Counted from the stretch's first letter, positions 16,861-25,943 are shown. The stretch: DNA of 64,000 nt from Pseudomonas sp. H1h (GCF_000633255.1 NZ_AYMJ01000031.1:434001-498000), one strand, 5' to 3'. The notes: generated from the letters alone by a model not told the origin. Numbers and translations are program-made.

Positions 16861-19096
16861 TGTCACTGCTCTGCAATCTGCTGCACCTATGATCGGTCGC
16901 CTGGTGGTGGTCGGTCTGGGATTGATCGGTGGTTCGTTTGCCAAAGGTTTGCGTGAAAGTGGTATCTGCCGCGAAGTGGTCGGGGTCGATCTCGATCCGC
17001 AATCACGCAAGCTGGCGGTCGAGTTGGGCGTGGTGGATCGTTGTGAGGACGACCTGATCGCTGCCTGTCAGGGCGCCGACGTGATTCAGTTGGCGGTGCC
17101 GATCCTGGCCATGGAAAAAGTGCTGGCCCGTCTGGCGAGCGTTGATCTGGGCCAGGCAATTCTGACCGATGTCGGCAGTGCCAAAGGCAATGTGGTGCGT
17201 GCGGCGACCGAGGCGTTCGGCGGCATGCCGGCGCGTTTCGTGCCGGGCCACCCGATCGCCGGTTCCGAGCAGAGCGGGGTGGAAGCTTCCAATGCCGAAC
17301 TGTTCCGTCGTCACAAGGTGATCCTGACTCCGCTTGAGCAAACCGATCCCGTCGCGCTGGCGGTGGTCGATCGCTTGTGGCGCGAGTTGGGCGCCGATGT
17401 CGAGCACATGCAGGTCGAGCGTCACGATGAAGTGCTGGCTGCGACCAGTCATCTGCCGCACCTGTTGGCTTTCGGTCTGGTCGACTCGTTGGCCAAACGC
17501 AATGAAAACCTTGAGATCTTCCGTTACGCTGCGGGCGGTTTCCGCGATTTCACAAGAATCGCCGGAAGCGACCCGGTGATGTGGCACGACATCTTCCTCG
17601 CCAACCGCGAGGCTGTCCTGCGCACACTCGATACATTTCGCAGCGACCTCGACGCCTTGCGCGACGCGGTCGATGCAGGGGATGGGCACCAATTGTTGGG
17701 CGTCTTCACGCGCGCCCGGGTTGCCCGCGAGCATTTCAGTAAAATCCTGGCCCGCAGGGCCTATGTGGACGCTATGAATTCCAACGATCTGATTTTCCTG
17801 GCTCAACCTGGTGGCCGCCTGTCCGGTCGGATTCGCGTACCGGGTGACAAATCGATTTCCCATCGCTCGATCATGCTCGGCTCGCTGGCTGAAGGCGTGA
17901 CCGAAGTCGAAGGTTTCCTTGAGGGCGAAGATGCCCTGGCAACCTTGCAGGCGTTCCGTGACATGGGCGTGGTCATTGAAGGCCCGCACCACGGTCGTGT
18001 GACCATTCACGGCGTCGGCCTGCATGGCCTGAAGCCTGCGCCGGGCCCGATCTATCTGGGCAACTCCGGTACCTCGATGCGTCTGCTGTCCGGCCTGTTG
18101 GCTGCGCAGAACTTCGACAGCACCCTGACGGGTGATGCTTCGCTGTCCAAGCGTCCGATGAATCGCGTGGCCAATCCGCTGCGTGAAATGGGCGCGGTGA
18201 TCGAAACTGCTGCCGAAGGTCGTCCGCCGATGACCATTCGTGGCGGTCACAAGCTCAAAGGCCTGACTTACACCATGCCGATGGCCAGTGCGCAGGTGAA
18301 GTCCTGCCTGCTGCTGGCGGGTCTGTATGCTGAAGGCAAGACCACCGTGACCGAGCCGGCGCCGACCCGTGACCATACCGAGCGCATGCTGCGCGGCTTC
18401 GGCTACCCGGTGAGCGTCGATGGCGCCACGGCGTCGGTCGAGTCCGGCGGCAAGCTGACCGCGACCCACATCGAAGTACCGGGCGACATTTCGTCGTCGG
18501 CGTTCTTCCTGGTGGCGGCATCGATCGCTGAGGGCTCCGAGCTGGTGCTGGAACACGTCGGCATCAACCCTACTCGTACCGGTGTCATCGACATCCTGCG
18601 CCTGATGGGTGCGGACATCACGCTCGAGAACCAGCGTGAAGTCGGTGGCGAGCCAGTGGCTGACTTGCGCGTGCGGGCAGCTAAACTCAAAGGTATCGAG
18701 ATTCCGGAAGCGCTGGTGCCACTGGCCATTGACGAATTCCCGGTGCTGTTCGTGGCAGCGGCCTGTGCCGAAGGGCGCACCGTGCTGACCGGCGCCGAAG
18801 AGCTGCGAGTCAAGGAGTCGGATCGCATTCAGGTGATGGCGGACGGCTTGCTGGCGCTGGGCGTCAAATGCCAGCCAACCCCGGACGGCATCATCATTGA
18901 TGGCGGCCAGATCGGTGGTGGCGAAGTGCATGGTCATGGTGATCACCGTATCGCGATGGCCTTCAGCGTCGCCTCGCTGCGCGCCACGGCGCCGATCCGC
19001 ATCCATGATTGTGCCAACGTCGCGACGTCGTTCCCGAACTTCCTTGCGCTGTGTGCGCAGGTCGGCATTCGTGTTGCTCAAGAGGCTCAGTCGTGA
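16853..19096 (+). CDS. tyrA-aroA: Fused prephenate dehydrogenase / EPSP synthase (TyrA-AroA)
   Basis: One frame encodes two enzymes. The N-terminal TyrA domain (to about residue 300) has the NAD motif VVVGLGLIGGSFAKGL and GHPIAGSEQSGV. From about residue 308 (MNSNDLIFLAQPGG) it continues as AroA, with RVPGDKSISHRS, GNSGTSMRLLSG and the RVKESDRI active-site motif, making 5-enolpyruvylshikimate-3-phosphate. This fusion is known in Pseudomonas and relatives. The GTG at 16853 overlaps hisC by 8 bases and has AAGG nine bases upstream. The ATG at 16889 (MIGRLVVV, 735 residues) is an equally plausible start. The EPSP synthase keeps the normal motif around LLGNSGT, with no obvious glyphosate-tolerance change. 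Confidence 0.96.
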   Translation: MGDVTALQSAAPMIGRLVVVGLGLIGGSFAKGLRESGICREVVGVDLDPQSRKLAVELGVVDRCEDDLIAACQGADVIQLAVPILAMEKVLARLASVDLGQAILTDVGSAKGNVVRAATEAFGGMPARFVPGHPIAGSEQSGVEASNAELFRRHKVILTPLEQTDPVALAVVDRLWRELGADVEHMQVERHDEVLAATSHLPHLLAFGLVDSLAKRNENLEIFRYAAGGFRDFTRIAGSDPVMWHDIFLANREAVLRTLDTFRSDLDALRDAVDAGDGHQLLGVFTRARVAREHFSKILARRAYVDAMNSNDLIFLAQPGGRLSGRIRVPGDKSISHRSIMLGSLAEGVTEVEGFLEGEDALATLQAFRDMGVVIEGPHHGRVTIHGVGLHGLKPAPGPIYLGNSGTSMRLLSGLLAAQNFDSTLTGDASLSKRPMNRVANPLREMGAVIETAAEGRPPMTIRGGHKLKGLTYTMPMASAQVKSCLLLAGLYAEGKTTVTEPAPTRDHTERMLRGFGYPVSVDGATASVESGGKLTATHIEVPGDISSSAFFLVAASIAEGSELVLEHVGINPTRTGVIDILRLMGADITLENQREVGGEPVADLRVRAAKLKGIEIPEALVPLAIDEFPVLFVAAACAEGRTVLTGAEELRVKESDRIQVMADGLLALGVKCQPTPDGIIIDGGQIGGGEVHGHGDHRIAMAFSVASLRATAPIRIHDCANVATSFPNFLALCAQVGIRVAQEAQS

Positions 19097-19782
19097 AAAA
19101 CATCGCACCGGTCATCACCATCGATGGGCCAAGCGGTTCGGGCAAGGGCACGGTAGCCGGGATTCTGGCCAAGCGTCTGGGCTGGAACCTGCTGGATTCC
19201 GGTGCGCTGTATCGCCTGCTGGCGTTCGCTGCGCACAACCATGGTGTCGACCTGACCAATGAAGAGCTGCTGAAGAAGCTGGCTGCTCATCTGGATGTGC
19301 AGTTCATTGCAGCGACTGAAGGTCAGTTGCAGCGCATCATTCTTGAGGGTGATGAAGTCAGTGATGTCATCCGCACTGAAAGTATCGGCGCCGGCGCTTC
19401 CCAGGTGGCGGCATTGCCGGCAGTTCGCGAGGCGCTGCTGCAGCGCCAGCGGGCATTTCAGGAGGCTCCGGGGCTGGTGGCTGATGGTCGGGACATGGGC
19501 ACGGTGGTGTTTCCCGATGCGCCGCTGAAGATTTTCCTGACGGCCAGTGCCGAGGAGCGGGCGCGTCGTCGATATTTGCAGTTGAAGGGCAAAGGCGAGG
19601 ATGTTAGTCTGTCGAGTCTGCTAGATGAGATCCGTGCGCGCGACGAGCGTGACACCCAGCGAGCGGTAGCCCCGCTTAAGCCGGCGGCTGACGCCATACA
19701 GCTGGATTCCACGGAGTTGTCCATCGATCAGGTGCTTGCACGCATCATGAGCGAGATCGCCATTCGCGATATCGCCGGGTGA
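19093..19782 (+). CDS. cmk: Cytidylate kinase
   Basis: The GTG at 19093 overlaps the TyrA-AroA stop (GTGA) and gives 229 residues, the family length; the frame upstream of it is not conserved. The P-loop is TIDGPSGSGKGTVAG, followed by LLDSGALYRLLA and ADGRDMGTVVFPDA, all typical of bacterial CMP kinase. It supplies CDP and dCDP. It is the last gene of the serC operon, with rpsA 119 bases downstream, as in many Gammaproteobacteria. Confidence 0.97.
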   Translation: MKNIAPVITIDGPSGSGKGTVAGILAKRLGWNLLDSGALYRLLAFAAHNHGVDLTNEELLKKLAAHLDVQFIAATEGQLQRIILEGDEVSDVIRTESIGAGASQVAALPAVREALLQRQRAFQEAPGLVADGRDMGTVVFPDAPLKIFLTASAEERARRRYLQLKGKGEDVSLSSLLDEIRARDERDTQRAVAPLKPAADAIQLDSTELSIDQVLARIMSEIAIRDIAG

Positions 19783-19842
19783 CCAAGAAGGCTACAGGGG
19801 ACCAGTCATAGTCCTGCAGCGCTTCTTTTATATGAAACTAAC

Positions 19843-19901
19843 CCACACCGTCTGGGGTGTGGAGATGGGCGTATCCTTCGCCCTCATTTACAGGAATTAA
19901 A
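19843..19901 (+). promoter_or_regulatory. Structured rpsA leader (candidate autoregulatory site)
   Basis: Just before rpsA there is a 7-bp hairpin, CCACACC (19843-19849) with GGTGTGG (19856-19862). A second hairpin, GGGCG (19867-19871) with CGCCC (19879-19883), follows, then AGGA seven bases before the ATG. In E. coli ribosomal protein S1 represses its own mRNA through hairpins in this position, so a similar role is plausible here. Confidence 0.5.
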
Positions 19902-21584
19902 ATGAGCGAAAGCTTTGCGGAACTCTTTGAAGAAAGCCTAAAAACCCTGAACCTTCAGGCAGGCTCCATCATCACCGGTGTTATCGTTGATATCGATTAC
20001 CAAGCTCGCTGGGTAACCGTTCACGCTGGCCTGAAGTCTGAAGCACTCATCCCGCTTGAGCAGTTCTACAACGACGCTGGCGATCTGACTATCAATGTCG
20101 GTGACGAAGTTCACGTTGCTCTGGACTCGGTTGAAGACGGTTTCGGTGAAACCAAGCTGTCCCGTGAAAAAGCCAAGCGCGCTGAATGCTGGATCGTTCT
20201 GGAAGCAGCCTTCGCAGCTGAGGAAGTGGTCAAGGGCGTTATCAACGGTAAGGTTAAAGGCGGCTTCACTGTCGACGTTAACGGCATCCGTGCGTTCCTG
20301 CCAGGTTCCCTGGTTGACGTCCGTCCAGTGCGCGACACCACGCACCTGGAAGGCAAAGAGCTGGAATTCAAGGTCATCAAGCTGGACCAGAAGCGCAACA
20401 ACGTTGTCGTTTCCCGTCGCAGCGTCCTGGAAGCCGAGAACTCCGCCGAGCGTGAAGCTCTGCTGGAATCCCTGCAGGAAGGCCAGCAAGTCAAAGGTAT
20501 CGTCAAAAACCTCACCGATTACGGCGCATTCGTCGATCTGGGTGGCGTGGACGGCCTGCTGCACATCACCGACATGGCCTGGAAGCGCATCAAGCATCCT
20601 TCCGAGATCGTCAACGTTGGTGACGAAATCGACGTTAAGGTTCTGAAATACGATCGCGAACGCAACCGTGTTTCCCTGGGCCTGAAGCAACTGGGCGAAG
20701 ATCCATGGGTTGCTATCAAAGCCCGTTACCCAGAAAGCACTCGCGTTACCGCTCGTGTAACCAACCTGACCGACTACGGCTGCTTCGCTGAGCTGGAAGA
20801 AGGCGTTGAAGGTCTGGTGCACGTGTCGGAAATGGACTGGACCAACAAGAACATCCATCCTTCGAAAGTCGTACAAGTCGGCGACGAAGTGGAAGTTATG
20901 GTTCTGGACATCGACGAAGAGCGTCGTCGTATCTCCCTGGGCATCAAGCAGTGCAAATCGAACCCATGGGAAGATTTCTCTGGCCAGTTCAACAAGGGCG
21001 ATAAAATCTCCGGCACCATCAAGTCGATCACCGATTTCGGTATCTTCATTGGTCTGGACGGCGGCATCGACGGCCTGGTTCACCTGTCCGACATCTCCTG
21101 GAACGAAGTGGGCGAAGAAGCCGTACGTCGTTTCAAGAAGGGCGACGAACTGGACACCGTTATCCTGTCGGTTGACCCAGAGCGCGAGCGTATCTCTTTG
21201 GGTATCAAGCAACTGGAAAGCGATCCGTTCTCCGAGTACGTCTCGGTTAACGACAAGGGCGCAATCGTTACTGGCACCGTGAAAGAAGTTGACGCCAAAG
21301 GCGCCATCATCGTTCTGGCCGACGATATCGAAGCAACTCTGAAAGCCTCCGAAATCAGCCGTGACCGCGTTGAAGATGCGCGCAACGTTCTGAAAGAAGG
21401 CCAGCAAGTAGAAGCCAAGATCATCAGCGTTGATCGCAAGAGCCGCGTAATTCAGCTGTCGATCAAATCGAAAGACGATGCTGAAGAGAAAGAAGCTATC
21501 CAGAGCCTGAACTCTGTTCAGGAAGCTCCAGCCGATACCACCATGGCTGCTCTGCTGAAGCAAGCAATGGCCAAACAGAACTAA
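19902..21584 (+). CDS. rpsA: 30S ribosomal protein S1
   Basis: Translated from the ATG at 19902 (MSESFAELFEESLKTLNL) the protein is 560 residues with six S1 RNA-binding repeats. The later repeats show the typical pattern, for example KNLTDYGAFVDLGGVDGLLH, TNLTDYGCFAELEEGVEGLV and KSITDFGIFIGLDGGIDGLV. S1 unfolds and delivers mRNA to the 30S subunit. Codon use is strongly biased toward highly expressed codons. The frame upstream of 19902 is the leader. A strong terminator follows. Confidence 0.98.
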   Translation: MSESFAELFEESLKTLNLQAGSIITGVIVDIDYQARWVTVHAGLKSEALIPLEQFYNDAGDLTINVGDEVHVALDSVEDGFGETKLSREKAKRAECWIVLEAAFAAEEVVKGVINGKVKGGFTVDVNGIRAFLPGSLVDVRPVRDTTHLEGKELEFKVIKLDQKRNNVVVSRRSVLEAENSAEREALLESLQEGQQVKGIVKNLTDYGAFVDLGGVDGLLHITDMAWKRIKHPSEIVNVGDEIDVKVLKYDRERNRVSLGLKQLGEDPWVAIKARYPESTRVTARVTNLTDYGCFAELEEGVEGLVHVSEMDWTNKNIHPSKVVQVGDEVEVMVLDIDEERRRISLGIKQCKSNPWEDFSGQFNKGDKISGTIKSITDFGIFIGLDGGIDGLVHLSDISWNEVGEEAVRRFKKGDELDTVILSVDPERERISLGIKQLESDPFSEYVSVNDKGAIVTGTVKEVDAKGAIIVLADDIEATLKASEISRDRVEDARNVLKEGQQVEAKIISVDRKSRVIQLSIKSKDDAEEKEAIQSLNSVQEAPADTTMAALLKQAMAKQN

Positions 21585-21600
21585 GTTCTGCTTGATCATG

Positions 21601-21630
21601 AAAAAGGGCGACTTCGGTCGCCCTTTTTTG
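21601..21630 (+). terminator. rpsA terminator with UUCG tetraloop
   Basis: AAGGGCGAC and GTCGCCCTT form a 9-bp stem closed by a TTCG loop, followed by TTTTTT. It lies 19 bases after the rpsA stop. Confidence 0.95.
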
Positions 21631-21798
21631 TGCCTGCGATTTGGTGAGTTGTGATGCGGTCTGGGTGTATTGGGTCGCTGGTGAAACCAATCTGTTTGCC
21701 TGGTTGTCTGTTTCTTTAATCGGATCAATTGCCTGTTCGCGACTAAGCTAGGTGTTAGTCGTGTAGTGGTCGGGCTGTTGCCTGGCATAAGGAAGTGG

Positions 21799-22089
21799 AT
21801 GAACAGATTTATTGTCTTCATGGCGGTGTTGGTGTCGGTGTTGGTGTTGGCTGGTTGCACCACAAGTGCCAAGACGCATGCGGTACGTGGGGTCAGTGGC
21901 ATCGAGATCGATTGTTCCGGCCTGGGTTCGGGGTGGGAGAAATGTCAAAGGCGCGCAGCGAAAGAGTGCAAGGGGGCGGGTTACAAGGTGCTCACCCGGT
22001 CTGATGACGCAAAGGATGACGATGAGTTTCCATTTGGCTTCAACCCTGCAGGCTATGTAACCCGAACCATGCTGGTGATGTGTCGCTGA
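21799..22089 (+). CDS. Small lipoprotein
   Basis: The ATG at 21799 follows AAGGAAG and gives 96 residues starting MNRFIVFMAVLVSVLVLAGC, a lipoprotein signal peptide ending in the lipobox LAGC. The mature part has conserved-looking Cys residues (IDCSGLG, EKCQRRAAKEC and the C-terminal MCR), which suggests disulphides outside the cytoplasm. The mature residue after the lipid Cys is Thr, so outer membrane sorting is expected. I do not recognise the family. It stands alone between rpsA and ihfB. Confidence 0.8.
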   Translation: MNRFIVFMAVLVSVLVLAGCTTSAKTHAVRGVSGIEIDCSGLGSGWEKCQRRAAKECKGAGYKVLTRSDDAKDDDEFPFGFNPAGYVTRTMLVMCR

Positions 22090-22201
22090 CCGCGCGCTGA
22101 TCCGGTTTGGTGTTTTTGTGTTCTGAAAACGGGCGTTTCGACGCCGAGGAAGATATGTCAATCCCTGGGCTGTTCAAAATCTTCCGGGCGTGCTAAAACC
22201 T

Positions 22202-22227
22202 TTCAAGCGCTGATCTAGCTGCTTGAA
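22202..22227 (+). promoter_or_regulatory. Hairpin immediately upstream of the ihfB ribosome binding site
   Basis: TTCAAGC (22202-22208) pairs with GCTTGAA (22221-22227), extended inward by GCT/AGC with a one-base bulge. The ihfB Shine-Dalgarno GAAGGGA begins only a few bases later. There is no T-run, so it is not a terminator. Confidence 0.45.
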
Positions 22228-22242
22228 AAAGAAGGGAAAAAT

Positions 22243-22539
22243 ATGACGAAGTCGGAGTTGATCGAACGAATTGTCACCCATCAAGGGCTACTCTCATCCA
22301 AGGATGTGGAGCTGGCCATCAAGACCATGCTTGAACAAATGTCCCAATGTCTGGCCACCGGTGATCGCATCGAGATCCGCGGGTTTGGCAGCTTCTCCCT
22401 GCATTACCGTGCGCCGCGTGTCGGGCGCAATCCAAAGACTGGTCAGTCTGTCAGTCTGGACGGCAAATTCGTTCCGCATTTCAAGCCGGGCAAGGAATTG
22501 CGCGACCGGGTGAATGAGGAAGAGGAGGAGGGGGTTTGA
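22243..22539 (+). CDS. ihfB: Integration host factor subunit beta
   Basis: This 98-residue DNA-bending protein of the HU/IHF family starts MTKSELIERIVTHQGLL. The beta-arm region GFGSFSLHYRAPRVGRNPKT contains the Pro that intercalates DNA (RNPKTG). It pairs with IhfA. In Pseudomonas ihfB (himD) marks the left boundary of the O-antigen locus, which agrees with the genes that follow. Confidence 0.97.
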   Translation: MTKSELIERIVTHQGLLSSKDVELAIKTMLEQMSQCLATGDRIEIRGFGSFSLHYRAPRVGRNPKTGQSVSLDGKFVPHFKPGKELRDRVNEEEEEGV

Positions 22540-22566
22540 CAGTCGCTATCTCTCAAGGAGTCAATC

Positions 22567-22806
22567 ATGCGTAACCTCAAGCGCATGCTTCTTGGCGTTT
22601 TCATTTTATTGTTGGTATTGGTGATTCTGGCGTTCGTGCTCGAGAATCAGCAATCCACCTCGTTGATGTTCCTCGGTTTGGCTGCGCCACAACTTCCAGT
22701 ATCGTTGGTGGTGGTGTGCGCATTGCTCGTTGGCATGCTGATTGGTCCGATCCTTGGGTGGTTTCTGGGACGTTCGTCCAGAGCTGCACGAAAGCGCCTT
22801 GTCTGA
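22567..22806 (+). CDS. LapA-domain (DUF1049) small membrane protein
   Basis: The 79-residue protein has two membrane segments (about 8-26 and 42-68) separated by ENQQSTSLMFLG, the DUF1049/LapA_dom pattern, and a basic C-terminus (RSSRAARKRLV). In E. coli the related LapA works with LapB in controlling LPS synthesis. Its place 27 bases after ihfB and just before the O-antigen genes is conserved in Pseudomonas. Its exact role is not known from sequence. Confidence 0.85.
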   Translation: MRNLKRMLLGVFILLLVLVILAFVLENQQSTSLMFLGLAAPQLPVSLVVVCALLVGMLIGPILGWFLGRSSRAARKRLV

Positions 22807-22860
22807 GTTTGATGGTTGCAGCGCGCCTATCAAATTTGGGTCGTCGCTTGTCCATATCCA

Positions 22861-22889
22861 TTAGTAAAACGTTCATTAAGCTGTAAAAT
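22861..22889 (+). promoter_or_regulatory. Possible promoter for the rfb genes
   Basis: TAAAAT at 22884-22889 matches five of six -10 bases, with TTAGTA 17 bases upstream as a weak -35. It would give a leader of about 135 bases before rfbB. The stretch 22807-23030 holds no gene. Confidence 0.3.
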
Positions 22890-23030
22890 GCAACCCTTGT
22901 TCGATAGTGGTCTATTTCCACGTCGATTCAGACTGACTCTGACGGAAGCCCTGAGGTTGGTGGTTTCCGCATTCATGGATTAGACAGCGCTCTTATATGG
23001 CCTGTCCGCAGCTCAAGGGTATGCTTTCGC

Positions 23031-24107
23031 GTGAAAATTCTAGTTACCGGCGGCGCCGGGTTCATCGGCTCGGCAGTCATCCGTCACATCATCTCCAACA
23101 CCACCGACTCTGTCGTTAACGTTGATAAGCTGACCTACGCCGGTAACCTGGAGTCTTTGGCTGAAGTCAGTCATGACTCGCGATACGCTTTTGAGCGTGT
23201 TGATATTTGTGATCGTGATCAGATTGATCGTGTTCTGCGTGAGCATCAACCCGATGCGATTATGCATCTGGCCGCAGAATCTCATGTCGATCGCTCTATT
23301 TCCGGGCCTTCCGAGTTCATCCAGACCAACATCATCGGCACTTACACATTGCTTGAAGCGGCTCGCCATTATTGGGCCGCACTGGATGATGCGCGTAAAG
23401 CCAGCTTCCGTTTCCATCACATTTCGACTGATGAAGTTTATGGTGATCTGGAAGGTCCGGAAGATCTGTTCACTGAAACTACACCTTATCAGCCGAGCTC
23501 CCCGTACTCGGCCAGCAAGGCCAGTTCCGATCACCTGGTTCGCGCATGGGCTCGCACCTACGGCTTGCCGACACTGGTGACAAACTGCTCGAACAATTAC
23601 GGCCCTTGCCACTTTCCCGAGAAGTTGATCCCGTTGATCATTCTCAATGCATTGGAAGGCAAGCCATTGCCGGTCTATGGCAAAGGCAATCAGGTTCGCG
23701 ACTGGTTGTATGTCGAAGACCATGCGCGTGCGCTGTACAAGGTTGTAACTGAAGGTGTCATTGGCGAGACCTACAATATTGGTGGTCACAACGAGAAGCA
23801 GAACATTGAGGTTGTCCATACTCTTTGCGCGCTGCTTGATGAGCTTCGTCCTGATTCCGCGCATCGTCCGCACGCAAGTCTGATTGCTTATGTGCAGGAT
23901 CGCCCTGGCCATGACCAGCGCTACGCGATCGATGCAAGCAAGATTCAACGTGAGCTTGGCTGGACGCCGGAAGAAACCTTCGAAACCGGTATTCGCAAGA
24001 CTGTCGAGTGGTATTTGCAGAACACTGAGTGGGTTGCTCACGTGAAGAGCGGCAGCTACCAGCAGTGGATCGATCAAAACTACGCAGACCGTTCAAAAAA
24101 AGCATGA
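23031..24107 (+). CDS. rfbB: dTDP-glucose 4,6-dehydratase
   Basis: The 358-residue extended SDR starts at a GTG with the Rossmann motif VTGGAGFIGSAVIRHII. The dehydratase signature HISTDEVYGDL and the catalytic pair SPYSASKASSDHLV are present, as is NNYGPCHFPEKLIPLII. It makes dTDP-4-keto-6-deoxyglucose, the second step toward dTDP-rhamnose and related sugars. Its stop overlaps the rfbD ATG (ATGA), so translation is coupled. Confidence 0.97.
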   Translation: MKILVTGGAGFIGSAVIRHIISNTTDSVVNVDKLTYAGNLESLAEVSHDSRYAFERVDICDRDQIDRVLREHQPDAIMHLAAESHVDRSISGPSEFIQTNIIGTYTLLEAARHYWAALDDARKASFRFHHISTDEVYGDLEGPEDLFTETTPYQPSSPYSASKASSDHLVRAWARTYGLPTLVTNCSNNYGPCHFPEKLIPLIILNALEGKPLPVYGKGNQVRDWLYVEDHARALYKVVTEGVIGETYNIGGHNEKQNIEVVHTLCALLDELRPDSAHRPHASLIAYVQDRPGHDQRYAIDASKIQRELGWTPEETFETGIRKTVEWYLQNTEWVAHVKSGSYQQWIDQNYADRSKKA

Positions 24108-24997
24108 AAATCCTTCTACTTGGAAAAAACGGCCAGGTAGGCTGGGAGCTGCAACGCTCCCTGGCTCCTCTGGGCGAACTGGTTGCTCTGGATCGTCACC
24201 CGGTTGGCGGTCTGACTGGTGATCTGTCTGACCTTGACGCGCTGCGTAATACGATTCGTCAGGTCAAGCCCGACATCATTGTCAATGCGGCGGCTTACAC
24301 TGCCGTTGATAAGGCCGAATCCGAAATCGAGTTGGCTGATCGCGTGAATGCTCTCGCCACGGAGGTTATGGCGCAGGAAGCTGCGTCTTTGAACGCGTGG
24401 CTGGTTCACTATTCAACCGACTATGTGTTCAGTGGTGAGGGCTTGGCTGCGTGGCGGGAGACCGACGCGGTATCGCCGGTCAATCACTATGGCGCCAGCA
24501 AGCTGGCAGGCGAACAGGCGATAGTCGACTCGGGTTGCAAGCACCTGATTTTCCGTACAAGTTGGGTCTATGCAGCGCGTGGCAATAATTTCGCCAAGAC
24601 CATGCTGCGTCTGGCCAAGGATCGCGAGACGCTTGGCGTCATCGCCGATCAGATCGGCGCTCCAACAGGTGCTGACCTGATTGCTGACGTGACAGCATTG
24701 GCTATTCAGCGGGTTCTGCTCCGCCCTGAGTTGGCAGGCCTCTATCATTTGGCCGCTGCCGGCGAAATCTCCTGGCACGGATATGCCTGTCATGTGATTG
24801 ACCTTGCCAAGGCTAACGGTGAGGAGCTTGCCGTCAAGGCAATCAATCCGATAGATACCACCGCCTACCCGACTCCTGCGCGCCGCCCTCTGAATTCCCG
24901 ACTTGATACTCAGAAACTGCGCGACAACTTTTCTCTACACTTGCCGGATTGGCAAAGTGGTGTAACCCGAATGATTATGGAAGTTCTGAATAAATGA
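24104..24997 (+). CDS. rfbD: dTDP-4-dehydrorhamnose reductase
   Basis: The ATG at 24104 overlaps the rfbB stop; the 297-residue product begins MKILLLGKNGQVGWELQRSL. It has the RmlD motifs VNAAAYTAVDKAE, VHYSTDYVFSG and YGASKLAGEQA. The enzyme makes dTDP-L-rhamnose from the product of the epimerase RmlC, yet no rmlC lies in this window. Its stop overlaps the rfbA ATG. Confidence 0.96.
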   Translation: MKILLLGKNGQVGWELQRSLAPLGELVALDRHPVGGLTGDLSDLDALRNTIRQVKPDIIVNAAAYTAVDKAESEIELADRVNALATEVMAQEAASLNAWLVHYSTDYVFSGEGLAAWRETDAVSPVNHYGASKLAGEQAIVDSGCKHLIFRTSWVYAARGNNFAKTMLRLAKDRETLGVIADQIGAPTGADLIADVTALAIQRVLLRPELAGLYHLAAAGEISWHGYACHVIDLAKANGEELAVKAINPIDTTAYPTPARRPLNSRLDTQKLRDNFSLHLPDWQSGVTRMIMEVLNK

Positions 24998-25884
24998 TCA
25001 CGACAAATCGTAAAGGCATCATTCTCGCCGGCGGTTCCGGCACACGCCTGCATCCACTGACGCTCGGCGTTTCCAAGCAGATGCTGCCCATCTACGACAA
25101 GCCGATGATCTTTTATCCTTTGTCGGTGCTGATGCTGGCTGGCATGCGTGAAATTCTGATCATTTCCACGCCCGATGATTTGCCAAGCTTCCGCAAGTTG
25201 CTGGGAGACGGAAGTCTGTACGGTATCAAGCTGACCTATGCGGAGCAGCCAAGCCCGGATGGTCTTGCTCAGGCGTTCATCATTGGTGAAGAGTTCATCG
25301 GTGATGATCCTTGCTGCCTGATTCTGGGCGACAATATTTTTCATGGTCAGCATTTCTCCGACAACCTGCGCTCAGCCTGCTCTCAGCAGGAGGGGGCCAC
25401 GGTGTTCGGATATCATGTTTCTGATCCTGAGCGCTTCGGTGTCGTGGAGTTTGATGCGCAAGGTCGGGCGCTGAGCATTGAAGAGAAGCCGGCAAAGCCC
25501 AAATCGAGCTATGCCGTTACCGGTTTGTATTTCTATGACAACAAGGTTGTCGAGATTGCCAAGGGAATCAAGCCTTCTCCGCGTGGTGAGCTTGAAATCA
25601 CCGATGTAAATCGCGCCTATTTGAGCCAGGACTCCTTGAAAGTGGAGCTTCTTGGTCGCGGTTTCGCATGGTTGGATACAGGGACTCACGAATCGCTTCT
25701 TGAGGCCAGTCACTTTGTGCATACGATCGAACATCGGCAAGGTTTCAAGGTCGCATGCCTGGAAGAAATCGCCTACAACAATGGCTGGATTGATGCTGCA
25801 CAACTCGCACAACAGGCAGAGCGCTTGAAGAAAACCGGTTACGGGCAATATCTGCAGCAACTGTTGGAGACAGGTCATATCTGA
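24994..25884 (+). CDS. rfbA: Glucose-1-phosphate thymidylyltransferase
   Basis: The 296-residue nucleotidyltransferase has the signature GIILAGGSGTRLHPLT and the sugar/Mg motif LILGDNIFHG, with VEFDAQGRALSIEEKP as the family-typical middle region. It makes dTDP-glucose, the first step toward dTDP-rhamnose. It is coupled to rfbD by ATGA overlap. The order B-D-A without C is unusual for a complete rhamnose operon. Confidence 0.97.
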   Translation: MITTNRKGIILAGGSGTRLHPLTLGVSKQMLPIYDKPMIFYPLSVLMLAGMREILIISTPDDLPSFRKLLGDGSLYGIKLTYAEQPSPDGLAQAFIIGEEFIGDDPCCLILGDNIFHGQHFSDNLRSACSQQEGATVFGYHVSDPERFGVVEFDAQGRALSIEEKPAKPKSSYAVTGLYFYDNKVVEIAKGIKPSPRGELEITDVNRAYLSQDSLKVELLGRGFAWLDTGTHESLLEASHFVHTIEHRQGFKVACLEEIAYNNGWIDAAQLAQQAERLKKTGYGQYLQQLLETGHI

Positions 25885-25943
25885 ATTTGCTCGGGAAGAT
25901 TCAGTGCGCCCTTCTTTAGGGGTAATTCAGGGCTGGTATAGCG

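Noticed and set aside
21831..21854. Repeats of GGTGTT in the small lipoprotein gene
   Set aside because: They encode the Val/Leu-rich signal peptide and are explained by that composition.
19938..21902. 654-codon frame antisense to rpsA
   Set aside because: Shadow of a highly biased gene; it also reads through the rpsA terminator.
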